Below are positions 45,858 through 56,970 of a stretch of 64,000 bases of DNA, piece by piece. Source of the stretch: DASWJZ01 sp963814905 (GTDB lineage Bacteria > Pseudomonadota > Alphaproteobacteria > Rhizobiales > Afifellaceae); NCBI GenBank assembly GCA_963814905.1, contig CAWFEM010000014.1:310001-374000 (forward strand). Direction: 5' to 3'. Both the position numbers and the translations under genes were made by a program. The notes under the pieces are model-generated. The model did no database searches, was not told the DNA's origin, and was given only the letters and a program-made list of their open reading frames with translations. The first letter of the stretch is position 1. Each line of letters opens with the position of its first letter.

Positions 45858-45886
45858 TACGTAACAAGTCCAAGAAGAGGCGTCAA
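45858..45886 (-). promoter_or_regulatory. Possible higBA promoter
   Basis: Reading leftward, TTGACG (45881-45886) and TACGTA (45858-45863) are 17 bases apart, about 94 bases before the higB start. The sufS stop is just upstream, so this is an intra-operon promoter if real. The A/T-rich stretch after it (TATCACATCACACCCC) could hold the HigA operator. Confidence 0.4.
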
Positions 45887-45892
45887 TCTGTA

Positions 45893-47149
45893 TCAGGCGA
45901 AGAAAGAATGGGCTTTTGCCAGCGCCTTCACAAGGGCGTCGGCCTCTGCGCGGGTGTTGTAGAGGCCGAAGGAGGCGCGGCAGGTGGAGGTGACGCCGTA
46001 GCGGGCGAGAAGCGGCTGCGCGCAGTGCGTGCCGGCCCTGACCGCGATCCCCTCGCGGTCGATGATGGTGGAGACGTCGTGGGCATGCGCCCCGGCCATC
46101 TCGAAGGCGACGATCGCGCCCTTGCCCGGCGCGCTGCCGAAGATGCGGAGATAGTTCAGCGCCGAAAGCTGCTCCTGCGCGTATTTGGCGAGGTCGGCCT
46201 CATGCGCACGGATCGCCTCGCGGTCGAGGCTCTCCATGTATTTCAGCGCCGCGCCGAGCCCGATCGCCTGCACGATCGGCGGCGTGCCCGCCTCGAACTT
46301 GTGCGGCGGCGTGCCGTAGGTGACCCAGTCCTCCGTCACGTTCTCGATCATCTCGCCGCCGCCCATGTAGGGCGGCATCGCGTCGAGATGCTCGCGCTTG
46401 CCCCACATGACGCCGATGCCGGAGGGGCCGTAGGTCTTGTGGCCGGTGAAGACGAAGAAGTCGCAGCCGATGTCCTGCACGTCGATCGGCAGGTGCACCG
46501 CCGACTGGCTGCCATCGACCAGCACCGGGATGCCGCGCGCATGCGCGATGCGGCAGACGTCCTTCACCGGAACGACGGTGCCGGTGACGTTCGACATGTG
46601 CACGATCGCGACCATCTTCGTGCGCTCCGTCAGGAGCTTCTCGAAGGCTTCCAGATCGAAGCTGCCGTCCTCGTGGATCGGCGCGTATTTGATGACGGCG
46701 CCCTTCCGCTCGCGGTGGAAGTGCCACGGCACGATGTTGGAATGGTGCTCAAGGATGGAGAGCACGATCTCGTCGCCCTCCCCGATCCGCATGCCGCCAA
46801 AGGACTGCGCGACGAGGTTGATCCCCTCCGTGGATGAGCGCGTGAAGATGATCTCCTCGGCCGACGGCGCGTTCAGGAAGCGGCGCACCGTCTCGCGCGC
46901 GTCTTCGTAGGCTTCCGTCGAGGCGTTGGAGAGGAAATGCAGCCCGCGATGGACGTTGGAATATTCTTCCGTGTAGGCGCGCTGGATGCGGTCGAGCACG
47001 GCGCGCGGCTTCTGCGCGGAGGCCGCATTGTCGAGGTAGACCAGAGGCTTACCGTAGACCTCGCGCGCCAGGATCGGGAAGTCGGCGCGGATCTTCTCCA
47101 CGTCGTAGGCTTGCGAGCCTTGCGGCCGTACCGGCGTCATCGCGGTCAT
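45893..47149 (-). CDS. sufS: Cysteine desulfurase SufS
   Basis: A 418-residue PLP enzyme giving persulfide sulfur for SUF assembly. PLP lysine is in FTGHKTYGPSG and the active cysteine is C376 in RAGTHCAQPLL, the group II (SufS) form. YLDNAASAQKPRAVLD and NVHRGLHFLS are typical. It overlaps the VOC gene stop by 4 bases (ATGA), with higBA next downstream. Confidence 0.96.
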   Translation of the reverse strand: MTAMTPVRPQGSQAYDVEKIRADFPILAREVYGKPLVYLDNAASAQKPRAVLDRIQRAYTEEYSNVHRGLHFLSNASTEAYEDARETVRRFLNAPSAEEIIFTRSSTEGINLVAQSFGGMRIGEGDEIVLSILEHHSNIVPWHFHRERKGAVIKYAPIHEDGSFDLEAFEKLLTERTKMVAIVHMSNVTGTVVPVKDVCRIAHARGIPVLVDGSQSAVHLPIDVQDIGCDFFVFTGHKTYGPSGIGVMWGKREHLDAMPPYMGGGEMIENVTEDWVTYGTPPHKFEAGTPPIVQAIGLGAALKYMESLDREAIRAHEADLAKYAQEQLSALNYLRIFGSAPGKGAIVAFEMAGAHAHDVSTIIDREGIAVRAGTHCAQPLLARYGVTSTCRASFGLYNTRAEADALVKALAKAHSFFA

Positions 47150-47541
47150 GGCCGGGTCCCTTCGTAGCTGATGAATTCCATGAGCGAGCCGTCCGGATCG
47201 CGGAAATAGACGCTCTGTCCCGCGCCGAGACGGCCACGGCGTTCCACCGGGCCAAGCTCCACCGCGATGCCCTTTTCCTCAAGATAGCGCGCCGCCTCCT
47301 CCACCGGTCCTTCCCAGCGGAAGCAGAGATCGCTGTTGCCGGGCATCACCGGTAAACGCGCCCGCGGATCGCCGATCTGGTCAGGGCCGTGCACGTTGAG
47401 CTGCACGTCACCGAAGCGGAACACGTAGCCCTTTCCGTTCGGCACCGCCTCCGCGCCCAGCACATCCGCGTAGAAGTGCCGCGCCGCCTCCCAGTCGGAG
47501 ACGTGGATCACGCAATGATCGAGGCGCGCCGGCGGCTGCAT
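47146..47541 (-). CDS. VOC/glyoxalase-fold protein coupled to sufD and sufS
   Basis: A 131-residue single-domain VOC protein. LDHCVIHVSDWEAARHFY has the first metal histidine, QLNVHGPD a second candidate, and VYFRDPDGSLMEFISY the conserved end with a glutamate. Relatives are glyoxalase I, dioxygenases and thiol transferases; substrate unknown. It overlaps sufD by one base (TAATG) and sufS by four, so it is translated with them. Confidence 0.85.
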   Translation of the reverse strand: MQPPARLDHCVIHVSDWEAARHFYADVLGAEAVPNGKGYVFRFGDVQLNVHGPDQIGDPRARLPVMPGNSDLCFRWEGPVEEAARYLEEKGIAVELGPVERRGRLGAGQSVYFRDPDGSLMEFISYEGTRP

Positions 47542-48862
47542 TACGCCTCCAGAACCATGCCGAGCTGCCGCCGCAGCCGCGCTTCGAGCACATTCACGAT
47601 CGCCTCGTCGTCGATGGTCTCGATCGTTTCGGCCAGGAAGGCGAGCACCAGGATGCGCTCCGCCTCCGTCTTCTCGATGCCGCGCGAGCGCAGGAAGAAG
47701 AGCATCTCTTTGTCGATCTGCCCGCAGGTCGCACCGTGCCCGCACACTACGTCGTCGGCGAAGATCTCAAGCTCCGGCTTGTTGGCGAACTCCGCTCCCT
47801 CGGAGAGCAGGAGCACCCGGCTCATCATCTTGGAATCGGTCTTCTGCGCGCCCGGCCTGACCAGGATCTTGCCCTGGAACACGCCCTGCGACTGGTCGTC
47901 CATCGCCGACTTGAAATATTCGTGTCCGCCGCAATGCGCCGCCGCGTGATCCACGAAAAGCGTCGTGTCGAGATGCTGCTTGCCGCGCCCGACCGTGATG
48001 CCGGAAAGCGCCAGGTCGGAGCCGTCGTCCTCGAAGGCAAGGCGGATTTCGCTGCGCGCCACCAGCGCTCCGGTCGTGTATGCGAACGGCTTGAAGGCTA
48101 CCTTGCCGGCAAGCCGCGGCAGGAGCAGCGAAAGGTGGATCGCCTGGTCGCCCTCCTCCTGAGCGGTGACGAAGCGGACCTCCGCGCCCTCCCCGACCTG
48201 CATCTCGGTCACAACGTTATCGTGGTAGGCGACGCCGTCCGGGCCGGCGAAGGTCATGAAGAGCGTCACCTTCGCCGCCGCGCCGACGGCGATCTGGTGC
48301 CGCAGCGTCTGCAGCCCGGGCTTCTCGCCGGCGAAGAGGTTCACGATCTCGATCGGCCGCGCAATCGTTGCGCCTTCGCGGATTCTGACAACCGCGCCAT
48401 CTGTTACGAACGCGCTGTTCAGCGCGAAGATCGGCGCCTCGGCCGGTTCGAGCGAGCGATCGAGGATCGCGCCGCCATCGGCGAGGAAGCGGCCGAGCGA
48501 GGCGAAATCGACGTCCGCCTCGATGCCGGAAAGATCGGAGAGCGGCGGCACGAACTGGCCGTTCACGAAAACGATCCGAGCCCGATCGATCGAGCCGAAC
48601 ACGTCGGCCCGCTCAAGCGCGGCCTTCGCAACGGCCGACGGCGCCGGCGCGGCCGGCGGCGGCACGTCGGCAATGAGCGCGCGCAGATCGGTGTATTTCC
48701 ATTCCTCGATGCGCCGATGCGGCAGGCCGTGCGCCATGAAGGCATCGAACGCCGAGGCGCGGATTTCGCGCATCGGATCGTCGCCGCCGAGCGCGGTGAA
48801 ATGGGCGGCCAGGGCCTCCTCGGCCTTGGTGCGGATGCGGGTCGGCTGTTCGGTCATGCTGG

Positions 48863-48866
<4 letters not shown>
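47541..48866 (-). CDS. sufD: Fe-S assembly scaffold protein SufD
   Basis: A 441-residue beta-helix partner of SufB in the SufBC2D complex. RIEEWKYTDLRAL is the SufD N-terminal motif, and the C terminus has YFKSAMDDQSQGVFQGKI, KPELEIFADDVVCGHGATCG and FFLRSRGIEKTEAERILV. GTG 48866 overlaps the sufC stop (GTGA); ATG 48857 is an alternative. Confidence 0.95.
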
Positions 48867-49612
<746 letters not shown>

Positions 49613-49630
49613 TCGCGAACTCTTTCCTTG

Positions 49631-50125
49631 TCAATCTTCGCCGTCCCAGTAGGCGGCGTCCGTCAGCCGGCCGCGGCGCTGCAGCGTCGCGTCCTTGTAG
49701 AAGATGCCCTTGGCGCCGACCCGGACGGAGACTTTCCCGGAATCGGGGTATTCGACGGCGTCGGCCGGGCCGTTGTTGGAGAAGCCGAGATAGCGAAGCT
49801 CCTCCGCGCCGGTGTTCAGAATCTGGTGCGCGGCGCCGCCGGCCGGCGCGCCAAGGCAGTCGCCGACACGGATCGGCAGGCGCTCGTCGCCGAGCCGGTA
49901 TTCACCCGCGCCCGCCAGGATCACGAACATCTCGTCGCTGCCGTGATGGCGATGAAACGGATACGCCGTCTTGCCCGGCGGCACGACGTGCAGCACGCAA
50001 CCGAGCCCCGACAGCCCGAGCGTCCGACCGATCTCGCCGGTCTGAACGGCAAAGCGGTCGCCGTGGCTGCTTTCCTTAAGCGCCACCTCTGCGACATTCA
50101 CGATGGGCTTCGCGGCTTCACTCAT
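49631..50125 (-). CDS. Cupin-domain protein within the suf operon
   Basis: A 164-residue single cupin. The metal-binding motif is YPFHRHHGSDEMFVILAGAGE, and the second cupin motif is GDCLGAPAGGAAHQI. The C-terminal part (EYPDSGKVSVRVGAKGIFY) is typical of cupins once annotated as quercetin dioxygenase-like. ATG 50125 is chosen over GTG 50140. Position between sufB and sufC is unusual; a link to iron or redox sensing is only conjecture. Confidence 0.85.
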   Translation of the reverse strand: MSEAAKPIVNVAEVALKESSHGDRFAVQTGEIGRTLGLSGLGCVLHVVPPGKTAYPFHRHHGSDEMFVILAGAGEYRLGDERLPIRVGDCLGAPAGGAAHQILNTGAEELRYLGFSNNGPADAVEYPDSGKVSVRVGAKGIFYKDATLQRRGRLTDAAYWDGED

Positions 50126-50158
50126 CCGAGTGTGCCCCACAAGCCCGTTTCTGCTGCG

Positions 50159-50518
50159 CTACCGCTCATGATGCACCGAAAAGGCGAACTCACCGAGCTT
50201 CGTCACGCAATCGTCGACGTCGCCCGCATCCGTCTCCGTCTCGCCGTCGGAGGCGGCGTAGTTGTGAATCTTGAAGTGCCCCTTATCGAGGTCGAACGTC
50301 ACACCGGCCATCGGCTGCGCCATCCGCTTCAAGAGCAAGGTTCCGTGCTCCATCCGCACCACGATGTTGCGACGGGCAAGCTCATCGTTGTCTTCCGCAA
50401 GCGCCTCGGCCACGCGGTCGAGCGCGGCGGCGATCTGCTCCAGACGGCGGTGCTTCTCCGCCTCCCGTTGTTCCCCCGCCACGCGCGCGCGCTCCCAGCC
50501 GTCCAGGAACTTTCCCAT
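50159..50518 (-). CDS. Hypothetical protein between sufB and cupin gene
   Basis: A 119-residue protein with no recognised family. The N-terminal half is predicted helical (WERARVAGEQREAEKHRRL, then RVAEALAEDNDELARR), and the C-terminal half looks like beta strands (VVRMEHGTLLLKR, GVTFDLDKGHFKIHNYAA). The one cysteine is near the end (DDCVTK). It starts nine bases after the sufB stop, which indicates co-transcription. Confidence 0.75.
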   Translation of the reverse strand: MGKFLDGWERARVAGEQREAEKHRRLEQIAAALDRVAEALAEDNDELARRNIVVRMEHGTLLLKRMAQPMAGVTFDLDKGHFKIHNYAASDGETETDAGDVDDCVTKLGEFAFSVHHER

Positions 50519-50527
50519 TAGCGCCCC

Positions 50528-52024
<1,497 letters not shown>

Positions 52025-52054
52025 GGAACTCTCCTCAAAATCCTCTGATGGGCC

Positions 52055-53218
52055 TCAGGCGGCCCTGCTTCGGCGCATGCGCGTATGAATGCTGCGCCAG
52101 GCGACGACGAACGCCGCAATGTCTTCCTCTTTCGCGGCCGCCGTAAGGCTTACGCGGATGCCGCTCCGCGCCACCTCGGGCGGCTCGCCCATCGCCTCCG
52201 CCACGTGGCTCGCTGCGATCTTGCCGGACGAGCAGGCGGAGCCCGCCGAGACCGCGATACCCTCCAAATCGAACGCAATGACGACGGTCTCCGCGGAGAG
52301 CCCCGGCGCCGCGAAAAGCGTCGTATTCGGAAGTCGTTCCGCCGTTTCGCCCAGGATCAGCGCCTCCGGCGAAATACCCCGAATCTCCCGTTCCAACGTA
52401 TCGCGGAGCGTCGCGATCCGTCCGCTATCGGAGAGATGGTGCGCGGCGTACCCTGCCGCAACGCCGAAACCGGCGATCGCGGCCACGTTTTCCGTGCCTG
52501 AGCGCCGCCGCCGCTCCTGTCCGCCGCCCTTCAGAAGCGGCTCGGGCCGGACGTCCGCGTCGGCGAGCACCAGCGCGCCCGCGCCCTGCGGCCCGCCGAT
52601 CTTGTGGGCGGAAAGGGCGAGGAAATCGACGCCGAGCGCGGCGATATCGACCGGAATGCGGCCGAGCGCCTGCACGGCGTCGCAGAAGACGAGCCCGCCA
52701 TGCCGCTTCACGATCATGGCCGCCTCGGCAACGGGATGGATCACACCGGTCTCGTTGTTGGCGAGCATCAGCGCGACGAGGGGGACGCCGCCCGAGCGGT
52801 CGTGCGCCGCCATGGCAGCCTCCAGCGCCGCGAGATCGATCGTGCCATCGCGGCTTACGGGGAGCGTGCTCACCGTCTCTGCGGGGAAACGACCGCCGGA
52901 AAGCACGCAAGGGTGCTCCGTCGCGCCGACATAGAGATGCCCCGCGGCCAGCGTGTCGCGCCCCGCCAGCATGCGCGGCGAAAGCGCCAGGGCGGCCGCC
53001 TCGGTGGCGCCGCCGGTGAAGATCACGGCCTCCGGCGTCGCCCCGACCGCCGCCGCCACCTTGTCGCGCGCGGCCTCGATCAGCATCCGGGCCTGCCGGC
53101 CCTCCGCGTGCACCGAAGAGGCGTTGGCGGCCATGCCGAGCGCCGCCACGACGGCTTCACGCGCCGCGTCGAGCAGCGGTGCGCCGGCATTGGCGTCCAG
53201 ATAGACGCGCTTGAGCAT
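52055..53218 (-). CDS. IscS/NifS-type cysteine desulfurase
   Basis: A 387-residue PLP enzyme of the group I type. YLDANAGAPL at the start, SSVHAEGRQAR, PLP lysine in LSAHKIGGPQG, and cysteine in AGSACSSGKI on the mobile loop. It is the first gene of the suf operon, making this operon carry two desulfurases (with sufS). ATG 53218 (MLKRVYLD) is used; the longer frame reads into the regulatory region. Confidence 0.94.
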   Translation of the reverse strand: MLKRVYLDANAGAPLLDAAREAVVAALGMAANASSVHAEGRQARMLIEAARDKVAAAVGATPEAVIFTGGATEAAALALSPRMLAGRDTLAAGHLYVGATEHPCVLSGGRFPAETVSTLPVSRDGTIDLAALEAAMAAHDRSGGVPLVALMLANNETGVIHPVAEAAMIVKRHGGLVFCDAVQALGRIPVDIAALGVDFLALSAHKIGGPQGAGALVLADADVRPEPLLKGGGQERRRRSGTENVAAIAGFGVAAGYAAHHLSDSGRIATLRDTLEREIRGISPEALILGETAERLPNTTLFAAPGLSAETVVIAFDLEGIAVSAGSACSSGKIAASHVAEAMGEPPEVARSGIRVSLTAAAKEEDIAAFVVAWRSIHTRMRRSRAA

Positions 53219-53304
53219 GGAGCCGTTCGTACCCACGTTATCCTTGAATTCCGCCGAGCCTTTGGTGTTTACATACGCGCCCTGCCGAGGGCGGCGGTTC
53301 ATCG

Positions 53305-53329
53305 CTAGTTTTGAATTGTTCCAAACTAG
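53305..53329. promoter_or_regulatory. Irr/ICE-like dyad upstream of the suf operon
   Basis: CTAGTTTTGAA and TTCCAAACTAG form a 25-base dyad with one mismatch. The 17 bases at 53309-53325 match the Irr iron-control element consensus TTTRGAAYRNTTCYAAA at 15 positions. It lies about 90-110 bases before the first suf-operon gene and 70-95 before the divergent alpha/beta hydrolase. Irr and RirA control of suf in Rhizobiales is established; the assignment here is by motif only. Confidence 0.65.
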
Positions 53330-53340
53330 TTTCTAGAAAC
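53329..53340. promoter_or_regulatory. Perfect 12-base palindrome beside the ICE-like site
   Basis: GTTTCTAGAAAC abuts the ICE-like dyad, and AAACTAGTTT (53323-53332) is itself palindromic. Overlapping dyads suggest binding of more than one protein, or of a dimer pair, but the regulator is unknown. Confidence 0.5.
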
Positions 53341-53399
53341 GGGGGCCGAGCGTGTCAAGAAAGCGCGCGGGCCCGCAATCGAGGTATGGGTAGCCTTTC

Positions 53400-54053
53400 A
53401 TGCCGGAAGTGATTTTTACCGGGCCGGATGGCCGGCTTGAGGGGCGCTACCAGCCCTCGAAGGGCAAGACCGCGCCGATCGCGCTGGTGCTGCATCCCCA
53501 CCCGCGGTTCGGCGGTACGATGAACAACCAGATCGTCTATCGCAGCTTCTACATGTTCCAGGAGCGCGGCTTTACCTGCCTGCGGTTCAATTTCCGCGGC
53601 GTCGGCCGCAGCCAGGGCTTTTTCGATCACGGGGTGGGTGAGCTGGCGGATGCCGCCGCGGCGCTCGACTGGATCCAGACGCTTCACCCGGATTCCCGCG
53701 GCGTGTGGATCGCGGGCTTCTCCTTCGGCGCCTGGATCGGCATGCAGCTTCTGATGCGCCGGCCCGAGGTCGAAGGCTTCATCTCCGTCGCGCCGCAGCC
53801 AAATCTCTACGATTTCTCCTTCCTCGCCCCCTGCCCCTCCTCCGGGCTCATCATCAACGGCGACGAGGACAAGGTCGCGCCCATGGAATCCGTCCAGGGC
53901 CTGGTCGACAAGCTGAAGACGCAGAAGGGCATCGTCATCGACCACGCGCTGATCAAGGGCGCGAACCACTTCTTCGAGGAGCGCGTGGACGAGCTGATGG
54001 AGACGTGCGCGAACTACCTCGACATGCGGCTCGAGGCGATCGAATCCGAATAG
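53400..54053 (+). CDS. Alpha/beta hydrolase (conserved alphaproteobacterial)
   Basis: A 217-residue small cytoplasmic alpha/beta hydrolase. LVLHPHPRFGGTMNN gives the oxyanion part, the nucleophile serine is in AGFSFGAW, aspartate is in NGDEDKV and histidine in GANHFF. The N terminus PEVIFTGPDGRLEGRY is characteristic of this group. Divergent from the suf operon across a palindromic region. Substrate unknown. Confidence 0.9.
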   Translation: MPEVIFTGPDGRLEGRYQPSKGKTAPIALVLHPHPRFGGTMNNQIVYRSFYMFQERGFTCLRFNFRGVGRSQGFFDHGVGELADAAAALDWIQTLHPDSRGVWIAGFSFGAWIGMQLLMRRPEVEGFISVAPQPNLYDFSFLAPCPSSGLIINGDEDKVAPMESVQGLVDKLKTQKGIVIDHALIKGANHFFEERVDELMETCANYLDMRLEAIESE

Positions 54054-54081
54054 CGGGGGATAGTGCGGAGCCGCGCGGCGA

Positions 54082-55686
54082 TCAGGCGGCGCTTGAAGCG
54101 TGCTCGCGCGGCTTCTGTTCTTCGTCGAGCGCGTTCTTCGCGTCCTTGGCGATGATCGCGGCGAGTTCCGTTGCGGGCGCGGGACGTCCGAAAAGGTAGC
54201 CCTGCACCTTATTGCAGTCGTTCGACACCAGGAAATGCGCCTGCTCGGCGCGCTCCACGCCTTCCGCCAGGATGTCGAGGTCGAAGGATTGCGCGGTGCC
54301 GATGAGGCTGCGCACGAAACCGTCCATTTCCTGCGCCTCGCCCACGCGCTGCACCAGACTGCGGTCGAGCTTCACCGCGTCGCAGAGCGCGCGTGAAAGC
54401 AGCTTCAGGTTCGAGGTATCGAGCCCGAAATCGTCGAGCACGACGGCAATGCCGCGGCTCCGCAGCCGCTGCAATTGCTCGTTGATCGCCTCCGAATCCT
54501 CCAACAGCACCGCCTCGGGAATCTCCACCCGCAGCCGCGATGCGTCGAAGCTCGAATTGCCCAGCGCATGCAGGATCGTGCCGCTGACGTCACTGTCGCG
54601 GAACTGCGCAAGCGAGATGTTGAGCGACAAAGTCATATGGTCAGGCCAAGTCGAGGCGGTGGTGAGCGCGTCGCCGACGATCCATTCGCCGAGCGGCAGG
54701 ATAAGCCCGCTATCGTCGGCGATCGGGACGAATACAGTGGGCACCACTTCGCCGAGTTCGGGATGGCGCATCCGCACCAGCGCCTCAAAGCCCGTGAGCC
54801 GCTTTGTCCCGAGATCGTATTGGGGCTGGAAATGCAGATGGAACCAGCCCTGGTTCAGGCCTTCGCTGATCGCCGTCTCCATCTGACGGCGCGATTCCAT
54901 CGCCATCTCCATCTCGCGTCCGAAGACGCAGACTTCGGTGCCGCCCAACTTCTTGGCGGCGCGGAGCGCCAGCGAAGCGCAGTGAACGAGCGTGGCGGCG
55001 CTCTCGCCGTGATCGGGGGCGACGGCAATTCCGATGCTCGCGCTTGGGCGCGCATTGCGCGGAATTTGGGCGAAGACGTCCTTGAGCGCCTCTTCGATCC
55101 GGTGGGCGAAGATCTCAGCATGACGGCCGCCGCTTGCCTGCGGCTGGATGATCGCGAATTCGTCGTCGCCGACGCGGGCGAGCCGCTCCGGAACGTCGAC
55201 CAGGATCAGGAGCCGCTCGCCGATCAGGCGCAGCAAGGCGTCGCCCTCCTCCTCGCCGAGGATCGCATTCACGACGCGGAAGCGGTCGACGTCGACGAGA
55301 TGCAAAGCGAGCTGCCGCCCGGATTTGACGTGCGACGCGATCTGCGCGTCGAGCGTCGACATGAACTCCTTGCGGCCGGCGACCTTCACCGGCGCATAGG
55401 CTGCCGGGGCCGACGGCTTGCGCTTGGCCCGGGCCTGGAGGCGGCGGATGCCGAGATAGCCGATCCCGGCGAGGACACCCGCGCCGAGGACCACTGCGAG
55501 CGTGGCAAGCAGGAGGCCGGAGCCGACGAAACGCACCGCTTGGCGCACCACCAAGTCGCCGACCGACGTCACCAGCGACGCGTAGACAGCGACAAGAATC
55601 AGCGCGACCGCGAGCAGAACCAGCTTCAGGCGCGTCTCGCGCCCGGTCTCTTCTTCTTCGCTGCGCGGAATGGGGCTGCGAGCCAT
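54082..55686 (-). CDS. Membrane-anchored degenerate GGDEF / EAL protein
   Basis: A 534-residue protein with two N-terminal membrane helices (about 20-42 and 50-80), GGDEF (about 105-265) and EAL (about 275-520). The cyclase motif is GDDEF without an I-site, so cyclase activity is doubtful. EAL keeps EALVRM, LNISL, IPEAV, LDDFG, VKLDRS and AEGVE, but loop 6 reads DDFGLDTSN instead of DDFGTGYSS. It may be a weak phosphodiesterase or a binding protein. No sensor domain beyond the helices. Confidence 0.9.
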   Translation of the reverse strand: MARSPIPRSEEEETGRETRLKLVLLAVALILVAVYASLVTSVGDLVVRQAVRFVGSGLLLATLAVVLGAGVLAGIGYLGIRRLQARAKRKPSAPAAYAPVKVAGRKEFMSTLDAQIASHVKSGRQLALHLVDVDRFRVVNAILGEEEGDALLRLIGERLLILVDVPERLARVGDDEFAIIQPQASGGRHAEIFAHRIEEALKDVFAQIPRNARPSASIGIAVAPDHGESAATLVHCASLALRAAKKLGGTEVCVFGREMEMAMESRRQMETAISEGLNQGWFHLHFQPQYDLGTKRLTGFEALVRMRHPELGEVVPTVFVPIADDSGLILPLGEWIVGDALTTASTWPDHMTLSLNISLAQFRDSDVSGTILHALGNSSFDASRLRVEIPEAVLLEDSEAINEQLQRLRSRGIAVVLDDFGLDTSNLKLLSRALCDAVKLDRSLVQRVGEAQEMDGFVRSLIGTAQSFDLDILAEGVERAEQAHFLVSNDCNKVQGYLFGRPAPATELAAIIAKDAKNALDEEQKPREHASSAA

Positions 55687-55754
55687 GCTTTGCCGGTCCT
55701 GAACGCTGAAGTCAGGCAGGCTGCGGACTATTCACGGGAATGCTTGATTCTAGG

Positions 55755-56924
55755 TTAACCAGAGGTTTGCCGGCGGCTCATTCGGCCGCCGCTCTGCGGT
55801 GTTGGAACGCCCGTGGTCAGCGGATAGGAAATCGCCTTGCCGTCGGCGGAGCGCACGGCGAGAAAGGCGAAAGCCTGCGCCTCCGTCGCATCGCCGTCGA
55901 AGCCGAGCGCTTCGAGCGGAAAGAGCGGGATGTCGCCGAGCGCACTCTCGATGAGCCGCATCATCGCGACGTTGTGCCGTCCGCCGCCTGAGGCGTAGCA
56001 GGCCTTGGGACGCTCCGGCAGGAGCTTGAGCGCAGCCGCGACGGAGCGCGCGGAGAAGGCGAGCAGCGTTGCCGCCCCGTCTGCATCCGGCAACGCCGTT
56101 GGCATCAGGGTGGCGAAGGCGTCGCGGTCGAGAGATTTGGGCGGCGGCAGGGCGAAATAGGGATGCGCCAGGAGTTGCTCCAGGTGCGCCTCCGACACCG
56201 TGCCGCTCTCGGCAAGCCTGCCGTCGGCGTCGAACGGCCGGCCGGTACGGGCGCGGGTCCAGTCGTCGAGGAGCGCGTTCCCCGGCCCGGTATCGAAGGC
56301 GATCAGCGTTCCGTCCGTGCCCACATAGGTCACGTTTGCGACGCCGCCGAGATTGAGGAAGAGGACGGGCCGCGGAAGCGAAGCCGTCTCGGCGAGCGCG
56401 CGATGGAAGACGGGCGCGAGCGGCGCCCCCTGCCCCCCGGCCGCCATGTCGTCGGCACGAAGGTCCCAGACGACGGGTATTGCAAGCCGTTCGGCCAGCG
56501 CCGCTCCGTCGCCGATCTGCACGGTGAGCGCACGGGCGGGATCGTGGAACACGGTCTGTCCGTGGAAGCCGACAATGTCGATGTCCTCTGCGGCGATCCG
56601 CTCCGCGGCGAGGAAAGCCTCCACCGCCTCGGCATGGCGGAGCGTCACCAGCCGCTCCGCCTCCGCAAGCCGGCCCGGCCGGTCGTCGCGATCCCGCAAG
56701 CCGCGCGCGTCCTCCACCGCATGCCGCAGAACCTCGCGGTCGGCCTCCGCATAGGGAAAGGTGCGCGCCGGGCCGAAAGCCGCCACCCGCTCGCCATCCG
56801 TCTCGATCAGCGCCACGTCGACCCCGTCGAGCGAGGTGCCGCTCATCAGCCCGATCGCCGTGCGTATCCCCGCCACCCCGGAAAATCCCTGTTTGGCCCG
56901 CGTTTCCCAGGGGCCGATCCGCAT
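55755..56924 (-). CDS. anmK: Anhydro-N-acetylmuramic acid kinase
   Basis: A 389-residue sugar kinase converting 1,6-anhydroMurNAc to MurNAc-6-phosphate in wall recycling. Motifs: GLMSGTSLDGVD near the N terminus, GFHGQTVFHDP, FLNLGGVANVTY, FDTGPGNALLDDW and CYASGGGRHN. ATG 56924 (MRIGPWETRA) is used; 56948 is possible. Divergent from tyrS, with 46 bases between the starts, so the promoters overlap. Confidence 0.95.
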   Translation of the reverse strand: MRIGPWETRAKQGFSGVAGIRTAIGLMSGTSLDGVDVALIETDGERVAAFGPARTFPYAEADREVLRHAVEDARGLRDRDDRPGRLAEAERLVTLRHAEAVEAFLAAERIAAEDIDIVGFHGQTVFHDPARALTVQIGDGAALAERLAIPVVWDLRADDMAAGGQGAPLAPVFHRALAETASLPRPVLFLNLGGVANVTYVGTDGTLIAFDTGPGNALLDDWTRARTGRPFDADGRLAESGTVSEAHLEQLLAHPYFALPPPKSLDRDAFATLMPTALPDADGAATLLAFSARSVAAALKLLPERPKACYASGGGRHNVAMMRLIESALGDIPLFPLEALGFDGDATEAQAFAFLAVRSADGKAISYPLTTGVPTPQSGGRMSRRQTSG

Positions 56925-56970
56925 GCTAAGAGCCGCCGAAACTGGCACGCGCCTTCATCAGACCGCAAGC

